In this document: positions 25,607 through 35,529 of the stretch, one piece after another
Layout: each line of letters begins with the position of its first letter
Numbering within the stretch: the stretch's first letter is position 1
DNA from: Akkermansiaceae bacterium UBA2381
GTDB lineage: Bacteria; Verrucomicrobiota; Verrucomicrobiia; Verrucomicrobiales; DEV007
Reading direction: 5' to 3'
NCBI GenBank assembly: GCA_002344215.1
Contig: DDSV01000030.1
Coordinates: 15,475 to 79,474, forward strand
DNA length: 64,000 nucleotides
Program-made: the position numbers and the translations under genes
Notes under the pieces: generated by a model
The model's database searches: none
What the model saw: only the letters and a program-made list of their open reading frames with translations
What the model was told of the DNA's origin: nothing

Positions 25607-25815
25607 CGCGGCGAGACTATCAGAAGTGTGTTTAGCACGAAACAAAATAGTTCTCACCGATCCCGCAACTCGTCGTTCTCCATCGGAGTCTATCATTCTC
25701 TTTAAGGATGGTGATGATGGCTTGGCTACCAAAAGAAAAGTTTTTCTCTATTTTTCTTGTCAATGATTCGGGCTCCTGTCAAAACACATCATCCTTTCTG
25801 TCGAACCGCCCCCGC
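25607..25815. promoter_or_regulatory. Divergent promoter region, inferred
   Basis: The 209 bp between the lipoprotein gene and the giant gene start both transcripts in opposite directions. Both gene frames continue open into it, but signal sequences place the starts at its edges. No clear promoter hexamers were identified. Confidence 0.3.
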
Positions 25816-28800
25816 ATGAAGAGACCTCTCGCCGCATTTGCTCACTTATCGAGTTGGTTGAAACGGAGATATACTTCGATAGTCATTGTGGGATTCTTGG
25901 GATTGGGGATTCATTTGGCAGGGATTGCGGGTCTGACACCCGTGGCGACGGAGTGGAATTTGGTGTCGATAGGTGTTGAGACCGGTGCGGCCCGAGCCAC
26001 CCTCTCCGGCAACATTCAATCGCTTTCCTCTCAAGGACAAGGAATCTCGGGAACCTGGGACGGGGCCGCTTTCCTCTATCAGACGGTGCTTTCGAGTGGG
26101 GCGATCACCGGAAAATTGGCTTCTCCGACCGGCTTGGTCGTAGCCGAGGCCAGGGCCGGCGTCATGGTAAGGGAAAGCCTCCGTGCTGATTCCGCGAATG
26201 TCTTTGTGGGGCACGGGGGTGATGGTCAGGGATACCTGAGTTGGCGTCGCAAGGAAGGGGCTGCAACCGAACAAATGCCCTTGGCTGGACTCGGATCGGG
26301 AGATTGGGTTCGCCTCGCCCGTGACGGAAAATCCATCATGGTCTATCGCTCTCCCGACGGTGTGACTTGGACCCCCCTCGTCGGTGTTGATCTCGTCAAT
26401 CTGGGAACCGTCGCTTTCGTGGGAGCCGTGGTCAGTTCTTCGGACGAGGAAGTCCTCGAGTCGGCCAAATTCAGCACCCTGCAACTGGATCGGACTTTTG
26501 GAGCCACCCGCCATGTCATCAATCTCGATCCTGCCACGAGTCCCACCGCCTCCGTGAGCGGTTCGTGGACCACGGTCACGCACGAGGGATTTATCGGGAA
26601 TGCCTATCTCGACGATGCGGCCTCCGGCAACGGATCGAACTCCGTTCAGTTCACTCTGCCGCCAGCGCTCTCTACCGAGCCGAATGTGGGGCTCTATGAA
26701 GTGTATTTGCAATGGTCGGCCGGTTCTGACCGGGCGACCTCCGTGCCTGTGAGCATTGGTTATTCCCACGAGACAACCCAGGCCAACACCGTCGATGAAG
26801 TCAGTGTTGATCAGCGTTACGGAGATCGTCGCTGGGTCTATCTGGGATCCTACATTCTGGATCCTTCAAACTCCTCGCACTACGTTGAAATTAGCAATAC
26901 CGACACCACGGGAAAGGTGACCCTAGATGCCGTCAAGTTCGTGGGCGTCGGCTGGAATGACACCGATGCCGACAATCTACCGGACTGGTGGGAGATGAAG
27001 TGGTTTGGAACCCTTGGTTCGAGTGGAGCGAGTTACAGTCCGAGTTATAGTTCCAGCTACACACCAAGTTATACTCCCAGCTACACCCCGAGTTATACCT
27101 CAAGCTATGGGGCGAGTTACACACCGAGTTACACGCCCAGCTATGCTCCAAGTTACACGCCCAGCTACACCCCGAGTTATGCCTCGTCGAACAACAGCGG
27201 AGAGGATCCCGACAATGATGGTCTCACCAACCTGAATGAGTGGCTCGCGGGAAGTAGTCCGACGAGTTGGAATACTGACGCAGATTACCCGGGCGAGACC
27301 GACGGCTATGAAGTAAGTGGCCGCCGGACAGATCCCACAAAGAAGGACAGCGACGGAGATGGTATTGATGACAATGTCGAGGTGAACTCCATCAACAGTT
27401 CGGCGAGCTATGCGCCGAGCTATGGAGCGACCTATTCCTACAGCTATGGGGCGACCTATAGTCCGAGCTATTCATACAGCTACAGTCCCACTTATAGCCC
27501 GACTTACAGTCCGAGTTATTCGCCTCCTCCGCCGCCACCGCCAGTGCCGGTGATCACCAATCCCATGATGTGGGATACGGACGGTGACTTGATTTCCGAT
27601 GGAGCGGAACTGACCGCCACCCTCAATCCGAATCTCGCCTCCGACGGGCTCCTTGATGCCGATGGTGACGGGCTCACCCGGGGGCAGGAACTGCTTTACG
27701 CCACCTCCCTCACCAATTCCGATACCGACGGTGATGGCGTCACCGACGGAGTGGAGGTGCACGTTACCGGGACTGACCCCACCGACCCCACCGAGCCGGC
27801 TCCCGCGAGCACGGACAGCGATGGCGATGGGCTGACTGACTTTGAAGAGGAGTTCATCCACTTCACTCAAATCAATAACCGCGACAGTGACGGGGACGGG
27901 ATTATCGATGGATACGAAGTGGCGATGGAGACCGATCCCAACGATGCAGGGGATCACTCCGAGGTGAATGTCACCGTCACCGTCAACGCCGGTCAAACCC
28001 TTGGCATCGAGGTTCCGATTACCAACCCCACCGGCATCACTGCCACCTGGACCGCACTCCTCGACGATGAAACCACCCCTAATCCGGCAGGCGGGGCAGC
28101 GCTGACCTGGTTCAGCCTATCGCCCACGCTCTTCACCGTCTCTCCCTCCGGAGGAAGCGAAGACATCACCTTCTCCTTTGATGCGACCGGACTGGCCAGT
28201 GGAACCTTCCACGGTTCCGTCGATTTTGTTGATGATGGCGGAGGGCTCCTCCTGCGCGTGCCCGTCACCATGACCGTGGCCGAAGCGGTGGGACCCGACT
28301 CCGAACTGCTCTCGCCGGTGACCGGAACCAAAAGCTGGACCGGCGGCACCGTCACCCTCGCTGCGGAAGCGATCGACCCTAACGGAGATGCGATCGCCTC
28401 CGTGCAGTACTACGTCAACGGCTCCGCTGCCGGAGCTCCCGTGACCGAAGCTCCCTATCAATCCTGGTATACCGTGACCCAGGCGGCCGGAGCGCCGCTC
28501 GTCGTAACAGCCCGGGCGACCGATATGACCGGGGCCACGGGGCCGCTCAGTGACCCCGTCACCGTGACCGTTGAGACCTTGAGTTGGACTTCGCTCGCGG
28601 AGTGGAACCTCGTCTCCGTGGGTAGGGAAAGTAATGCCGGCACCGGAACGACCGCCTCCAATTTGCGTCTGCTTCGTTCCAAGGGAAGCGGGGTGGGGGG
28701 AGAGTGGGACGGAGCCTCCTTCCTCTACCATACGATCTTGCAAAGCGGAGCCCTCACTGCCCGACTCGCCCCGACCCAATCCCTCGCCGGGCCCGAAGGC

Positions 28801-31800
28801 AGGGCCGGGATCATGTTGCGAGGCAGTCTGCGGGCTGACGCCCCCAACGTGTTCCTTGGCACCGACAGCGCCGGTGAGGTCTTCCTGAGTTGGAGAGCCG
28901 CGGCCGGTGACTCCACCGAGCAGGTGCCCCTGCCCGGCGTCTCCGCGGCAGACCAGTTCCGGCTCGTTCGCAGCGGAAAATTCGTCAGCGCCTACCACAG
29001 TGCCAATAGCGGAACCACCTGGAACCCACTCTTTTCGGTGAGCCTCACCGGATTGGGCGGGACCGCCTTTGTCGGTGCGGCGGCTTCGTCCGGCGACTCG
29101 GATGTCACCGCCACCGCTTCCTTTACTTCCCTGACCCTGGACCGCAGCTTCGGGTATCGCCGTCATGATGTGATCGTTGACCCGTCGAGCAGCCCGTCCG
29201 CCACCGTCACCGGGACCTGGTCCACCGTGAGTGAGCCGGAATATGAAGGAGGCCACTGGCTCAACGACGGCAATGCCGGCAAAGGAAGTAAATCCATCCG
29301 TCTGAGTTTACCGCCGACCCTTTCGACCGCCCCGAACACCGGATTCTACGAAGTGTTCGCCCGCTGGTCCGACGGATCGGACCGGGCCAGCGCCGTTCCC
29401 GTCGATATCGGGCATCGCAACAGCAGTGGTACCGGCAACACCGTGACCCAGCTCAGTATCGATCAGCGTAGCGGAGCCGGACAGTGGGTCAGCTTGGGCG
29501 CCTACCGGTTCAGTCCCTCCGATGCCGCCCACCATGTCACCTTCAGCAATGCCGGGACCACCGGGGTGGTAACCCTGGACGCGGTTCGTTTCGTGGGTGT
29601 TGAGTGGGAGGATGTGGACATCGACGGCATGCCCGATTGGTGGGAGCGGAATTACTTTGGAGAAGGAGCGGTGAATAGCGGGGGGAGTTCGCCGACTTAT
29701 TCGCCAACATACTCCCCGTCATATGGCTCGAGTTATGGCTCGACGTATAGTCCCTCATACACCCCGAGCTACACATCAAGCTACGGCTCCGGATATGGCT
29801 CCACCGAGCCCGGGGGTGACTACGACTTGGATGGTCTCAGCAATCTGAATGAGTGGCTCTCTGGAAGTAGTCCGACGAGTTGGAATACTGACGCGGACTA
29901 TCCGGGCGAGACCGACGGGACGGAAGTGAGTTACCGCCGGACCGATCCGACGAAAAAGGACACGGACGGAGATGGTATTGATGACAATGTTGAAGTCAAC
30001 TCCATCAACAGTTCGGCGAGCTATGCGCCGAGCTACGGAGCGACCTACTCCTACAGCTATGGGGCGACCTACAGTCCGAGCTATACTTACAGTTACAGTC
30101 CTACTTACAGTCCGAGCTACGGTCCCACTTACTCCCCGAGCTACTCACCGCCGCCCCCGCCGCCACCGGCCCCGGTGATCACCAATCCGGTCGTGTGGGA
30201 CAGCGACGGAGACCTGATCTCCGATGGAGCGGAAGTCATCGCCGCACTCAATCCGAACCTCGCCTCCGACGGTCTCGTCGATGCCGATGGGGATGGACTC
30301 ACCCGGGGGCAGGAACTGCTCTACGGAACTTCCCTCACCAATCCCGATACCGATGGCGATGGGGCCTCCGATGGCCAGGAAGTGCGCCACTTCGGCACCG
30401 ATCCGCTCGATCCCGACAGCCCGCTTGCGACCGACACCGACAACGACGGATTATCGGATATCGCCGAAACGGTCATTCATGGCACGGATCCCAACAACTC
30501 TGATAGCGACGGCGACGGGGTCACCGACGGGCAGGAAGTGGCGATGGAGAGTGATCCCAATGATGCATCGAGTGCACCGCAGGTTGCCATTTCGGAGCAC
30601 CTTGGGGAAGGGGATAGCAAAACCGTGATCGGTTCTCTCGGGAATTTCACGGGCCAGACAGTGAACTGGACGGCGACACTAACGGGCCAAACTACTCCGG
30701 CACCGGGAGGGGGAGATCCCATCACTTGGTTGAGCCTCAGCCCCTCCAGTGGAACGCTTGCCCCGGGTGCGAGCCAGTCGATCTCGTATCTACTTGATGC
30801 CACGGATCTGGTGACCGGAACCTACGAGGGCGAGGTGACTTTTGTGAACGGGGCAGGGTATTTGCTCAAGGTTCCAGTGACCCTGGAAGTGGGCACGGGG
30901 CCGGTCACCACCTTAACCGCTCCGATGGATGGTACGACGGTGGCCAATGGATCACCGTTGAAATTGTCAGCCACTACAGTCGATGCGGATGGAGATGCCA
31001 TCGCTCAGGTGAAGTTTTTTGTGAACGGAGTACTTTTGGGCAGTCCGGATACAACCAGTCCCTACGAGGCAGTCTATCTAGTCACTGAAGCGCAGGACGC
31101 CACCCTGACCATCACCGCACAGGGCACCGACAGCCACGGGATCACCGGTGCCCTGTCCACTGCGGTTACCCTGACCGTGGATGGCTTTGATGCCGATGGT
31201 GATTTGATGACCAATGATTGGGAAACCACCCATGGTCTCGATCCGAATGATCCGAGCGATGCCGATGAGGATCCGGATTATGATCGGCTTACCAACCTCG
31301 AAGAATTTAACCTTGGGACCGATCCCGTCGTGGAAAGGGTCGAACGAACGCTGACCGACTTCCCTCAATCAGCCTACGGTGATGACCTTAGTCGCTATGG
31401 GAGAGTTCCGGCCGCTGTGGGAAGTCTCAACGATCTCGGGCAACTGGCTAAGGTTACTGAAGTGAGCGGGCAACTGGTCGCCCGAATCCATGATCGTTCA
31501 GGATGGGGTGCCCCCATTCCTTTTGGACCGACCGACGGGTTTGACCGCGTCGAATTGGTGAGGCTCAACAATGTCGGCCTCATCGCGGCGTCCCTGCGTC
31601 GCATCCCGGGAACCCCCGGTCAGACTATTGATGCGGAACTGCGAGTCGTCCAAGACGGAGTCGTTTACCGCATACGGACAAACACTTGGCAATCGATTGC
31701 CGATCTCGAAGTCACAGACTCGGGGTTCGTGTCCGCAACATTGTACGACAGATATCCCGGTTCAAGCTCCACTGCTCAGAAGATTGTGCGGTGGAGAGAT

Positions 31801-34800
31801 GGTGATCTTCAGGTGATCAATGCACCCGCCAATAGCAGCCATCGGCGGGGATTGAGCGAGCGGGGAGAATTGCTCTCGAAGTGGGCCGTTTATCGCAATC
31901 AGGCGTGGGAAACCGAACCAAACGGAGCTCAACCTGTCGCTATTTCCCCTTATGGCAAGACCTTCAGTCTCCCCTACCTTGGGTATGCGGGGAACTACTA
32001 TACCGGGAACTACATCATCAACGAGCCCGGCGACAAGGTGATTTCCGCGTTGCCGATGCCAAGCTGGAATTATTCCATTCCATCTGGCGCTGCGGTCAGT
32101 ATTGAAACACGCGACGGCCAGACTCATACGTTGGTAGATATCTCACCGAACCCGATCAATCAGCAGCCGGGGAATATGTTGGCTTTCGATTTGAACTCCC
32201 ACGGAGATGTCGTCGGGCAGATCTACGCGGGAGAGGATCCGAACAACATGGGCATAAGACATGGCTCTTTCTGGTGGCGCAATGGTGAATACCGGATTTT
32301 CGACGAGGGCTATGGGTCGCAGTACTACCAAATAAATGAATCCGGGGCGATTCTGGCGACTTTGTATACTCAGGTTGAAAACATGACCGAAGAGCCATAC
32401 ACCGACGAGTTTGGAAACCCGCAAACAAACGTCTATCCGAACGGAACCTACCACCTCGCCGCGAGATGGAGCCTCACGGTGCCCGACAACGACGACGACG
32501 GTGACGGGCTTCCCGACGACTGGGCCGGCTTTCATGGAGTCGCCGATCCGGATGGAGACGCTGATGAGGATGGATTGAGCAACCGGCTCGAGTTTGTCTT
32601 GGGAACTGATCCTAACTCAGTGGATACCGATGAAGATCAGCAACCCGATGATTGGGAGGTAAAGCACGGTGCAGATCCAAACTCGGTTAATCCCAATGAA
32701 GACGTCGATGGTGACGGACTGAATTGGTTCACCGAATACTTTTCCGGCACAGACCCTCTTTCGCCGGACAGCGACAGCAACGGCACAAACGATGGGGAAG
32801 AAGACGCGGACTACGATACGTTAACGAACCTCCAAGAGCAAGTTCTCGTGACACGACCCGACCGGATTGACACCGATGGGGATGGTATTTCCGATGCATC
32901 AGACGCCGAACCGACGAGTCCCGATCCGGAGAGTGAAGAGGGCGATGAGCCCAAAGGATGGTCCGGGGTGTTCGCCGTGGTGAAAGTAAAGGAGCAGTTT
33001 TACACAAGGCAGGGATTTACTGTTGATGAAGATGACGGAAAGCGTCACTACTTCAAAAGAATTGAATATGCCGATGAATACACTTACCACAATGAGCTTA
33101 CTGTCATTGATGGCGACACTGTTACTTATGACACGGTGCTCGATGAATCCTATACTGGAACCTACCTGACTCCTCTCGACACATGGGACAACCTACCCAA
33201 TACGCGATTCACGGTAGATTATTCATTCGAGTCGGACTACGTCACAACTGGAGAACTAACTGAAATCATCGATTACGATCCACTTGTTGAAGTCGATCAT
33301 CAGTTCACCAGTCGTAGCTATTCCAAGACGGAAGCCTCGGGTTCTTACGAGACCCTATCCAGTGCCACTTATTCCTGGCATGTTTCTGGAACTAAGGAAA
33401 GAATAAGTTCATTCGAGACCACTCATCCGGATTATGAGGACTATTTCGATGAATACACCGACGATGTGTTTCACAGCGCAGGAATTCTCGAACACTATGA
33501 CCCCCCGGGTTCCGAGTGGAATATTACAGAGGGTCAGGCGACGCGGGAAGTGGAATTGTGGCATCCTGAAGAAAGGGAAGTCACCCTGCGCCTTTCCGAT
33601 CCCTACACGGCCGAGGACTTCCTCTCGGATGTCCGAAGCCAGTCGCCGCCGGTCAGGGGGACGCCTGAGATAATGCCGGGAGTCGCATTGTCCGGAACTT
33701 CGTATTTAGAATCACCTTGGGATGAAACTTGGGCGAACGATGGTGCCAGTAGCGTAAGTCAGCAACTCACCTCCTTTTACTTTGAAGTTTCCGAACCTGA
33801 CGGGCGAACCCTGTTCTGGGAGGAAACGTTCACTCCTGGCGACGACCCGAGACCCAACGGAGGCGGATCTGGTGTTGTCAAGGTGCTGCGGTCTTGGAAG
33901 GCAGATACTCATCGCAGTGAAGTCTTTCATATTGGCGACCATGGCGCGATCAGAGGCCTGACGAAGTTCGGACAGTGGACGGTTGCACCGCTAGAACTCC
34001 CGCTGGAGATATCTTGGGAGAAAGCGGACAGCGAATTTCCCGATCTCGGAGTGAACATCAATCCATTCACGCAGGAATCGCAGGGTGTCAGGATATTCCC
34101 CGACAAGAAAAATCCGGACGATATGATTCGGAATAAAGTCAAGCTCAAGGTGGACATCGGTGCACCCGATTTAGAAGTCTTCGTGAAGGCTTTCGATGTG
34201 GACGATCCTACTCCAACAAGTGAAGATCTCGATTCGATTATCGATCCCAACGACCAGTCCGGAGAAGGCAAAGGCGACGACAACCGGGACGATGGGATCG
34301 GCACGCCGAGGACCGGAAAGTTCACGATGAGCGGCTCGGCGACCGCCAACAAGAAAACGAATGCCGAGGGAATCGCCGAGTTCGAGTTCGAGGTGGGAAT
34401 GCAGCCGGGGAACAACTACCGCGTCGCCGTTTCGGTCTTGAACGCAGACGGCTACGCGAATGTACAAGTGACCGATCCGTCCGGAGACGGATATTTTGGG
34501 CCGAAGGATGAAGGAGCACCAGGAGCGGCTTCGCCCTTGCTGACGGTGTGGAGGAAGCTTCATATCGAGAATGATTCTATGGAAGCAATTCCGGCGACTC
34601 GGCCATCGCCAGATCATGTCGCCGACCTAACTATAACTAACATTTACACTGCTACAAATCAGCTTAGAATAAGTGATGTTGGAGACCTTAGTAGTCATGA
34701 TGATTTTTACGGAAATCTAGTTCCGGTTGTTGGGGGGGCCTACATAGAGAAAGATGGAGAGATTACTTATATTGTCGGATACGAATACAAGGGCTTTATT

Positions 34801-35529
34801 GATAATTACGCTCTCTTCGAGGTTCCCGCGTCCGACTTAAGTAAATTTACGATAGGAGATACGATCAACGTTTTTGACGACGATGACTACAAGCTCCCCG
34901 CCTTTTTCACAGAGGCCCAAGCGCCGGGAGAAGAAAGGCCGCGTCTAAATCTACCTTTTAATCTTGTTTCTCAAGGGGTGAAAGAGAAATATAAGCCCGC
35001 CTACATAGAGGTCGTTGACGCGGCGGAGGAAAATCTGAATGGGAACGCAACTGTGCCCTTCAAGTCCAACGAATGGCCCGATTCTGTACCGCCTGATACA
35101 ACCTCCTACGACTATCACGACCTTTCCGGTGATGATTCCGGAGAATTCTGGACGCATTTATTAATTACCGCTTACCAAGGGGCCGAAGACAACGATGGGG
35201 ATGGTGATGGTGATATTGATTCTGTTCCAACAAGAGGAGTTACTTTAATAGGCTCTAATGATAAAGTTTACTTTTCTATCGTTTATATTGAGAATATCCG
35301 AGAAAATCTTCAATTATCCATTATGACAAAAGAAATCTTCCAAAACGCCTTGGATGAAACGACGGCCCATGAGATTGGACACGCTGCGGGCGGTGGGGAT
35401 GTTCACTCACCGAATGGAGGTTTGGGCAACGTGGAGGGCGGATTGATGGGTGCTGGAGCGCCACTTCCGACATTCTCAGCCAAGTCTATTTCACGATTTC
35501 GTAGTCACAAGAATGGATGGACAGAATGA
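25816..35529 (+). CDS. Giant secreted protein with internal duplication, S/T-Y-x-x arrays and C-terminal HExxH
   Basis: This protein of 3,237 residues starts with a signal anchor (YTSIVIVGFLGLGIHLAGIA). Two 883-residue tandem units follow. Each has an N-terminal beta domain (WNLVSIG...), a golvesin-C-like domain ending in TLDAVKFVGV or TLDAVRFVGV, a DADNLPDWWE-type junction, Ser/Thr-Tyr-x-x arrays, calcium-binding thrombospondin-type-3 repeats (DTDGDGVTDG) and Ig-like domains. Beyond about residue 1,790 come further DxDxDG repeats, then regions I cannot assign. Near the end is HEIGHAAGGGDVH, then GGLMGAG, as in zinc peptidases. MKRPLAAF at 25816 is the chosen start. It is coupled to the next gene by ATGA. 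Likely secreted or surface-bound and calcium-dependent; role unknown. Confidence 0.85.
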   Translation: MKRPLAAFAHLSSWLKRRYTSIVIVGFLGLGIHLAGIAGLTPVATEWNLVSIGVETGAARATLSGNIQSLSSQGQGISGTWDGAAFLYQTVLSSGAITGKLASPTGLVVAEARAGVMVRESLRADSANVFVGHGGDGQGYLSWRRKEGAATEQMPLAGLGSGDWVRLARDGKSIMVYRSPDGVTWTPLVGVDLVNLGTVAFVGAVVSSSDEEVLESAKFSTLQLDRTFGATRHVINLDPATSPTASVSGSWTTVTHEGFIGNAYLDDAASGNGSNSVQFTLPPALSTEPNVGLYEVYLQWSAGSDRATSVPVSIGYSHETTQANTVDEVSVDQRYGDRRWVYLGSYILDPSNSSHYVEISNTDTTGKVTLDAVKFVGVGWNDTDADNLPDWWEMKWFGTLGSSGASYSPSYSSSYTPSYTPSYTPSYTSSYGASYTPSYTPSYAPSYTPSYTPSYASSNNSGEDPDNDGLTNLNEWLAGSSPTSWNTDADYPGETDGYEVSGRRTDPTKKDSDGDGIDDNVEVNSINSSASYAPSYGATYSYSYGATYSPSYSYSYSPTYSPTYSPSYSPPPPPPPVPVITNPMMWDTDGDLISDGAELTATLNPNLASDGLLDADGDGLTRGQELLYATSLTNSDTDGDGVTDGVEVHVTGTDPTDPTEPAPASTDSDGDGLTDFEEEFIHFTQINNRDSDGDGIIDGYEVAMETDPNDAGDHSEVNVTVTVNAGQTLGIEVPITNPTGITATWTALLDDETTPNPAGGAALTWFSLSPTLFTVSPSGGSEDITFSFDATGLASGTFHGSVDFVDDGGGLLLRVPVTMTVAEAVGPDSELLSPVTGTKSWTGGTVTLAAEAIDPNGDAIASVQYYVNGSAAGAPVTEAPYQSWYTVTQAAGAPLVVTARATDMTGATGPLSDPVTVTVETLSWTSLAEWNLVSVGRESNAGTGTTASNLRLLRSKGSGVGGEWDGASFLYHTILQSGALTARLAPTQSLAGPEGRAGIMLRGSLRADAPNVFLGTDSAGEVFLSWRAAAGDSTEQVPLPGVSAADQFRLVRSGKFVSAYHSANSGTTWNPLFSVSLTGLGGTAFVGAAASSGDSDVTATASFTSLTLDRSFGYRRHDVIVDPSSSPSATVTGTWSTVSEPEYEGGHWLNDGNAGKGSKSIRLSLPPTLSTAPNTGFYEVFARWSDGSDRASAVPVDIGHRNSSGTGNTVTQLSIDQRSGAGQWVSLGAYRFSPSDAAHHVTFSNAGTTGVVTLDAVRFVGVEWEDVDIDGMPDWWERNYFGEGAVNSGGSSPTYSPTYSPSYGSSYGSTYSPSYTPSYTSSYGSGYGSTEPGGDYDLDGLSNLNEWLSGSSPTSWNTDADYPGETDGTEVSYRRTDPTKKDTDGDGIDDNVEVNSINSSASYAPSYGATYSYSYGATYSPSYTYSYSPTYSPSYGPTYSPSYSPPPPPPPAPVITNPVVWDSDGDLISDGAEVIAALNPNLASDGLVDADGDGLTRGQELLYGTSLTNPDTDGDGASDGQEVRHFGTDPLDPDSPLATDTDNDGLSDIAETVIHGTDPNNSDSDGDGVTDGQEVAMESDPNDASSAPQVAISEHLGEGDSKTVIGSLGNFTGQTVNWTATLTGQTTPAPGGGDPITWLSLSPSSGTLAPGASQSISYLLDATDLVTGTYEGEVTFVNGAGYLLKVPVTLEVGTGPVTTLTAPMDGTTVANGSPLKLSATTVDADGDAIAQVKFFVNGVLLGSPDTTSPYEAVYLVTEAQDATLTITAQGTDSHGITGALSTAVTLTVDGFDADGDLMTNDWETTHGLDPNDPSDADEDPDYDRLTNLEEFNLGTDPVVERVERTLTDFPQSAYGDDLSRYGRVPAAVGSLNDLGQLAKVTEVSGQLVARIHDRSGWGAPIPFGPTDGFDRVELVRLNNVGLIAASLRRIPGTPGQTIDAELRVVQDGVVYRIRTNTWQSIADLEVTDSGFVSATLYDRYPGSSSTAQKIVRWRDGDLQVINAPANSSHRRGLSERGELLSKWAVYRNQAWETEPNGAQPVAISPYGKTFSLPYLGYAGNYYTGNYIINEPGDKVISALPMPSWNYSIPSGAAVSIETRDGQTHTLVDISPNPINQQPGNMLAFDLNSHGDVVGQIYAGEDPNNMGIRHGSFWWRNGEYRIFDEGYGSQYYQINESGAILATLYTQVENMTEEPYTDEFGNPQTNVYPNGTYHLAARWSLTVPDNDDDGDGLPDDWAGFHGVADPDGDADEDGLSNRLEFVLGTDPNSVDTDEDQQPDDWEVKHGADPNSVNPNEDVDGDGLNWFTEYFSGTDPLSPDSDSNGTNDGEEDADYDTLTNLQEQVLVTRPDRIDTDGDGISDASDAEPTSPDPESEEGDEPKGWSGVFAVVKVKEQFYTRQGFTVDEDDGKRHYFKRIEYADEYTYHNELTVIDGDTVTYDTVLDESYTGTYLTPLDTWDNLPNTRFTVDYSFESDYVTTGELTEIIDYDPLVEVDHQFTSRSYSKTEASGSYETLSSATYSWHVSGTKERISSFETTHPDYEDYFDEYTDDVFHSAGILEHYDPPGSEWNITEGQATREVELWHPEEREVTLRLSDPYTAEDFLSDVRSQSPPVRGTPEIMPGVALSGTSYLESPWDETWANDGASSVSQQLTSFYFEVSEPDGRTLFWEETFTPGDDPRPNGGGSGVVKVLRSWKADTHRSEVFHIGDHGAIRGLTKFGQWTVAPLELPLEISWEKADSEFPDLGVNINPFTQESQGVRIFPDKKNPDDMIRNKVKLKVDIGAPDLEVFVKAFDVDDPTPTSEDLDSIIDPNDQSGEGKGDDNRDDGIGTPRTGKFTMSGSATANKKTNAEGIAEFEFEVGMQPGNNYRVAVSVLNADGYANVQVTDPSGDGYFGPKDEGAPGAASPLLTVWRKLHIENDSMEAIPATRPSPDHVADLTITNIYTATNQLRISDVGDLSSHDDFYGNLVPVVGGAYIEKDGEITYIVGYEYKGFIDNYALFEVPASDLSKFTIGDTINVFDDDDYKLPAFFTEAQAPGEERPRLNLPFNLVSQGVKEKYKPAYIEVVDAAEENLNGNATVPFKSNEWPDSVPPDTTSYDYHDLSGDDSGEFWTHLLITAYQGAEDNDGDGDGDIDSVPTRGVTLIGSNDKVYFSIVYIENIRENLQLSIMTKEIFQNALDETTAHEIGHAAGGGDVHSPNGGLGNVEGGLMGAGAPLPTFSAKSISRFRSHKNGWTE
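27031..27186 (+). repeat. 12-bp coding repeat, array A: 13 units of SYxx
   Basis: Thirteen 4-residue units, mostly SYTP, run without interruption. Serine codons alternate AGT and AGC and tyrosine codons TAT and TAC, so the DNA pattern partly doubles to 24 bp. The array follows the golvesin-like domain. Confidence 0.9.
27406..27525 (+). repeat. 12-bp coding repeat, array B: 10 units followed by polyproline
   Basis: Ten units of S/T-Y-x-x (SYAP, SYGA, TYSY, TYSP and similar) end in a run of prolines. A nearly identical array lies at 30,019. Confidence 0.9.
29695..29802 (+). repeat. 12-bp coding repeat, array C: 9 units
   Basis: Nine units (TYSP, SYGS, SYTP, SYTS, GYGS) hold the position in the second duplicated unit that array A holds in the first. 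The copy number has changed from 13 to 9. Confidence 0.9.
30019..30150 (+). repeat. 12-bp coding repeat, array D: 11 units followed by polyproline
   Basis: Eleven units correspond to array B of the first duplicated unit, with one unit gained and the same proline run after it. Confidence 0.9.

Larger units (their letters stand above)
25954..31185 (+). repeat. Tandem duplication of a 2,649-bp coding unit
   Basis: The codon for Trp in WNLVSIG at 25954 is matched by WNLVSVG at 28603. Domain order, junction motifs and the repeat arrays recur in the second unit, which runs to about 31,185. Some stretches are nearly identical in DNA (27,350-27,500 against 29,960-30,115), while the flanking domains are well diverged. 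Confidence 0.85.
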
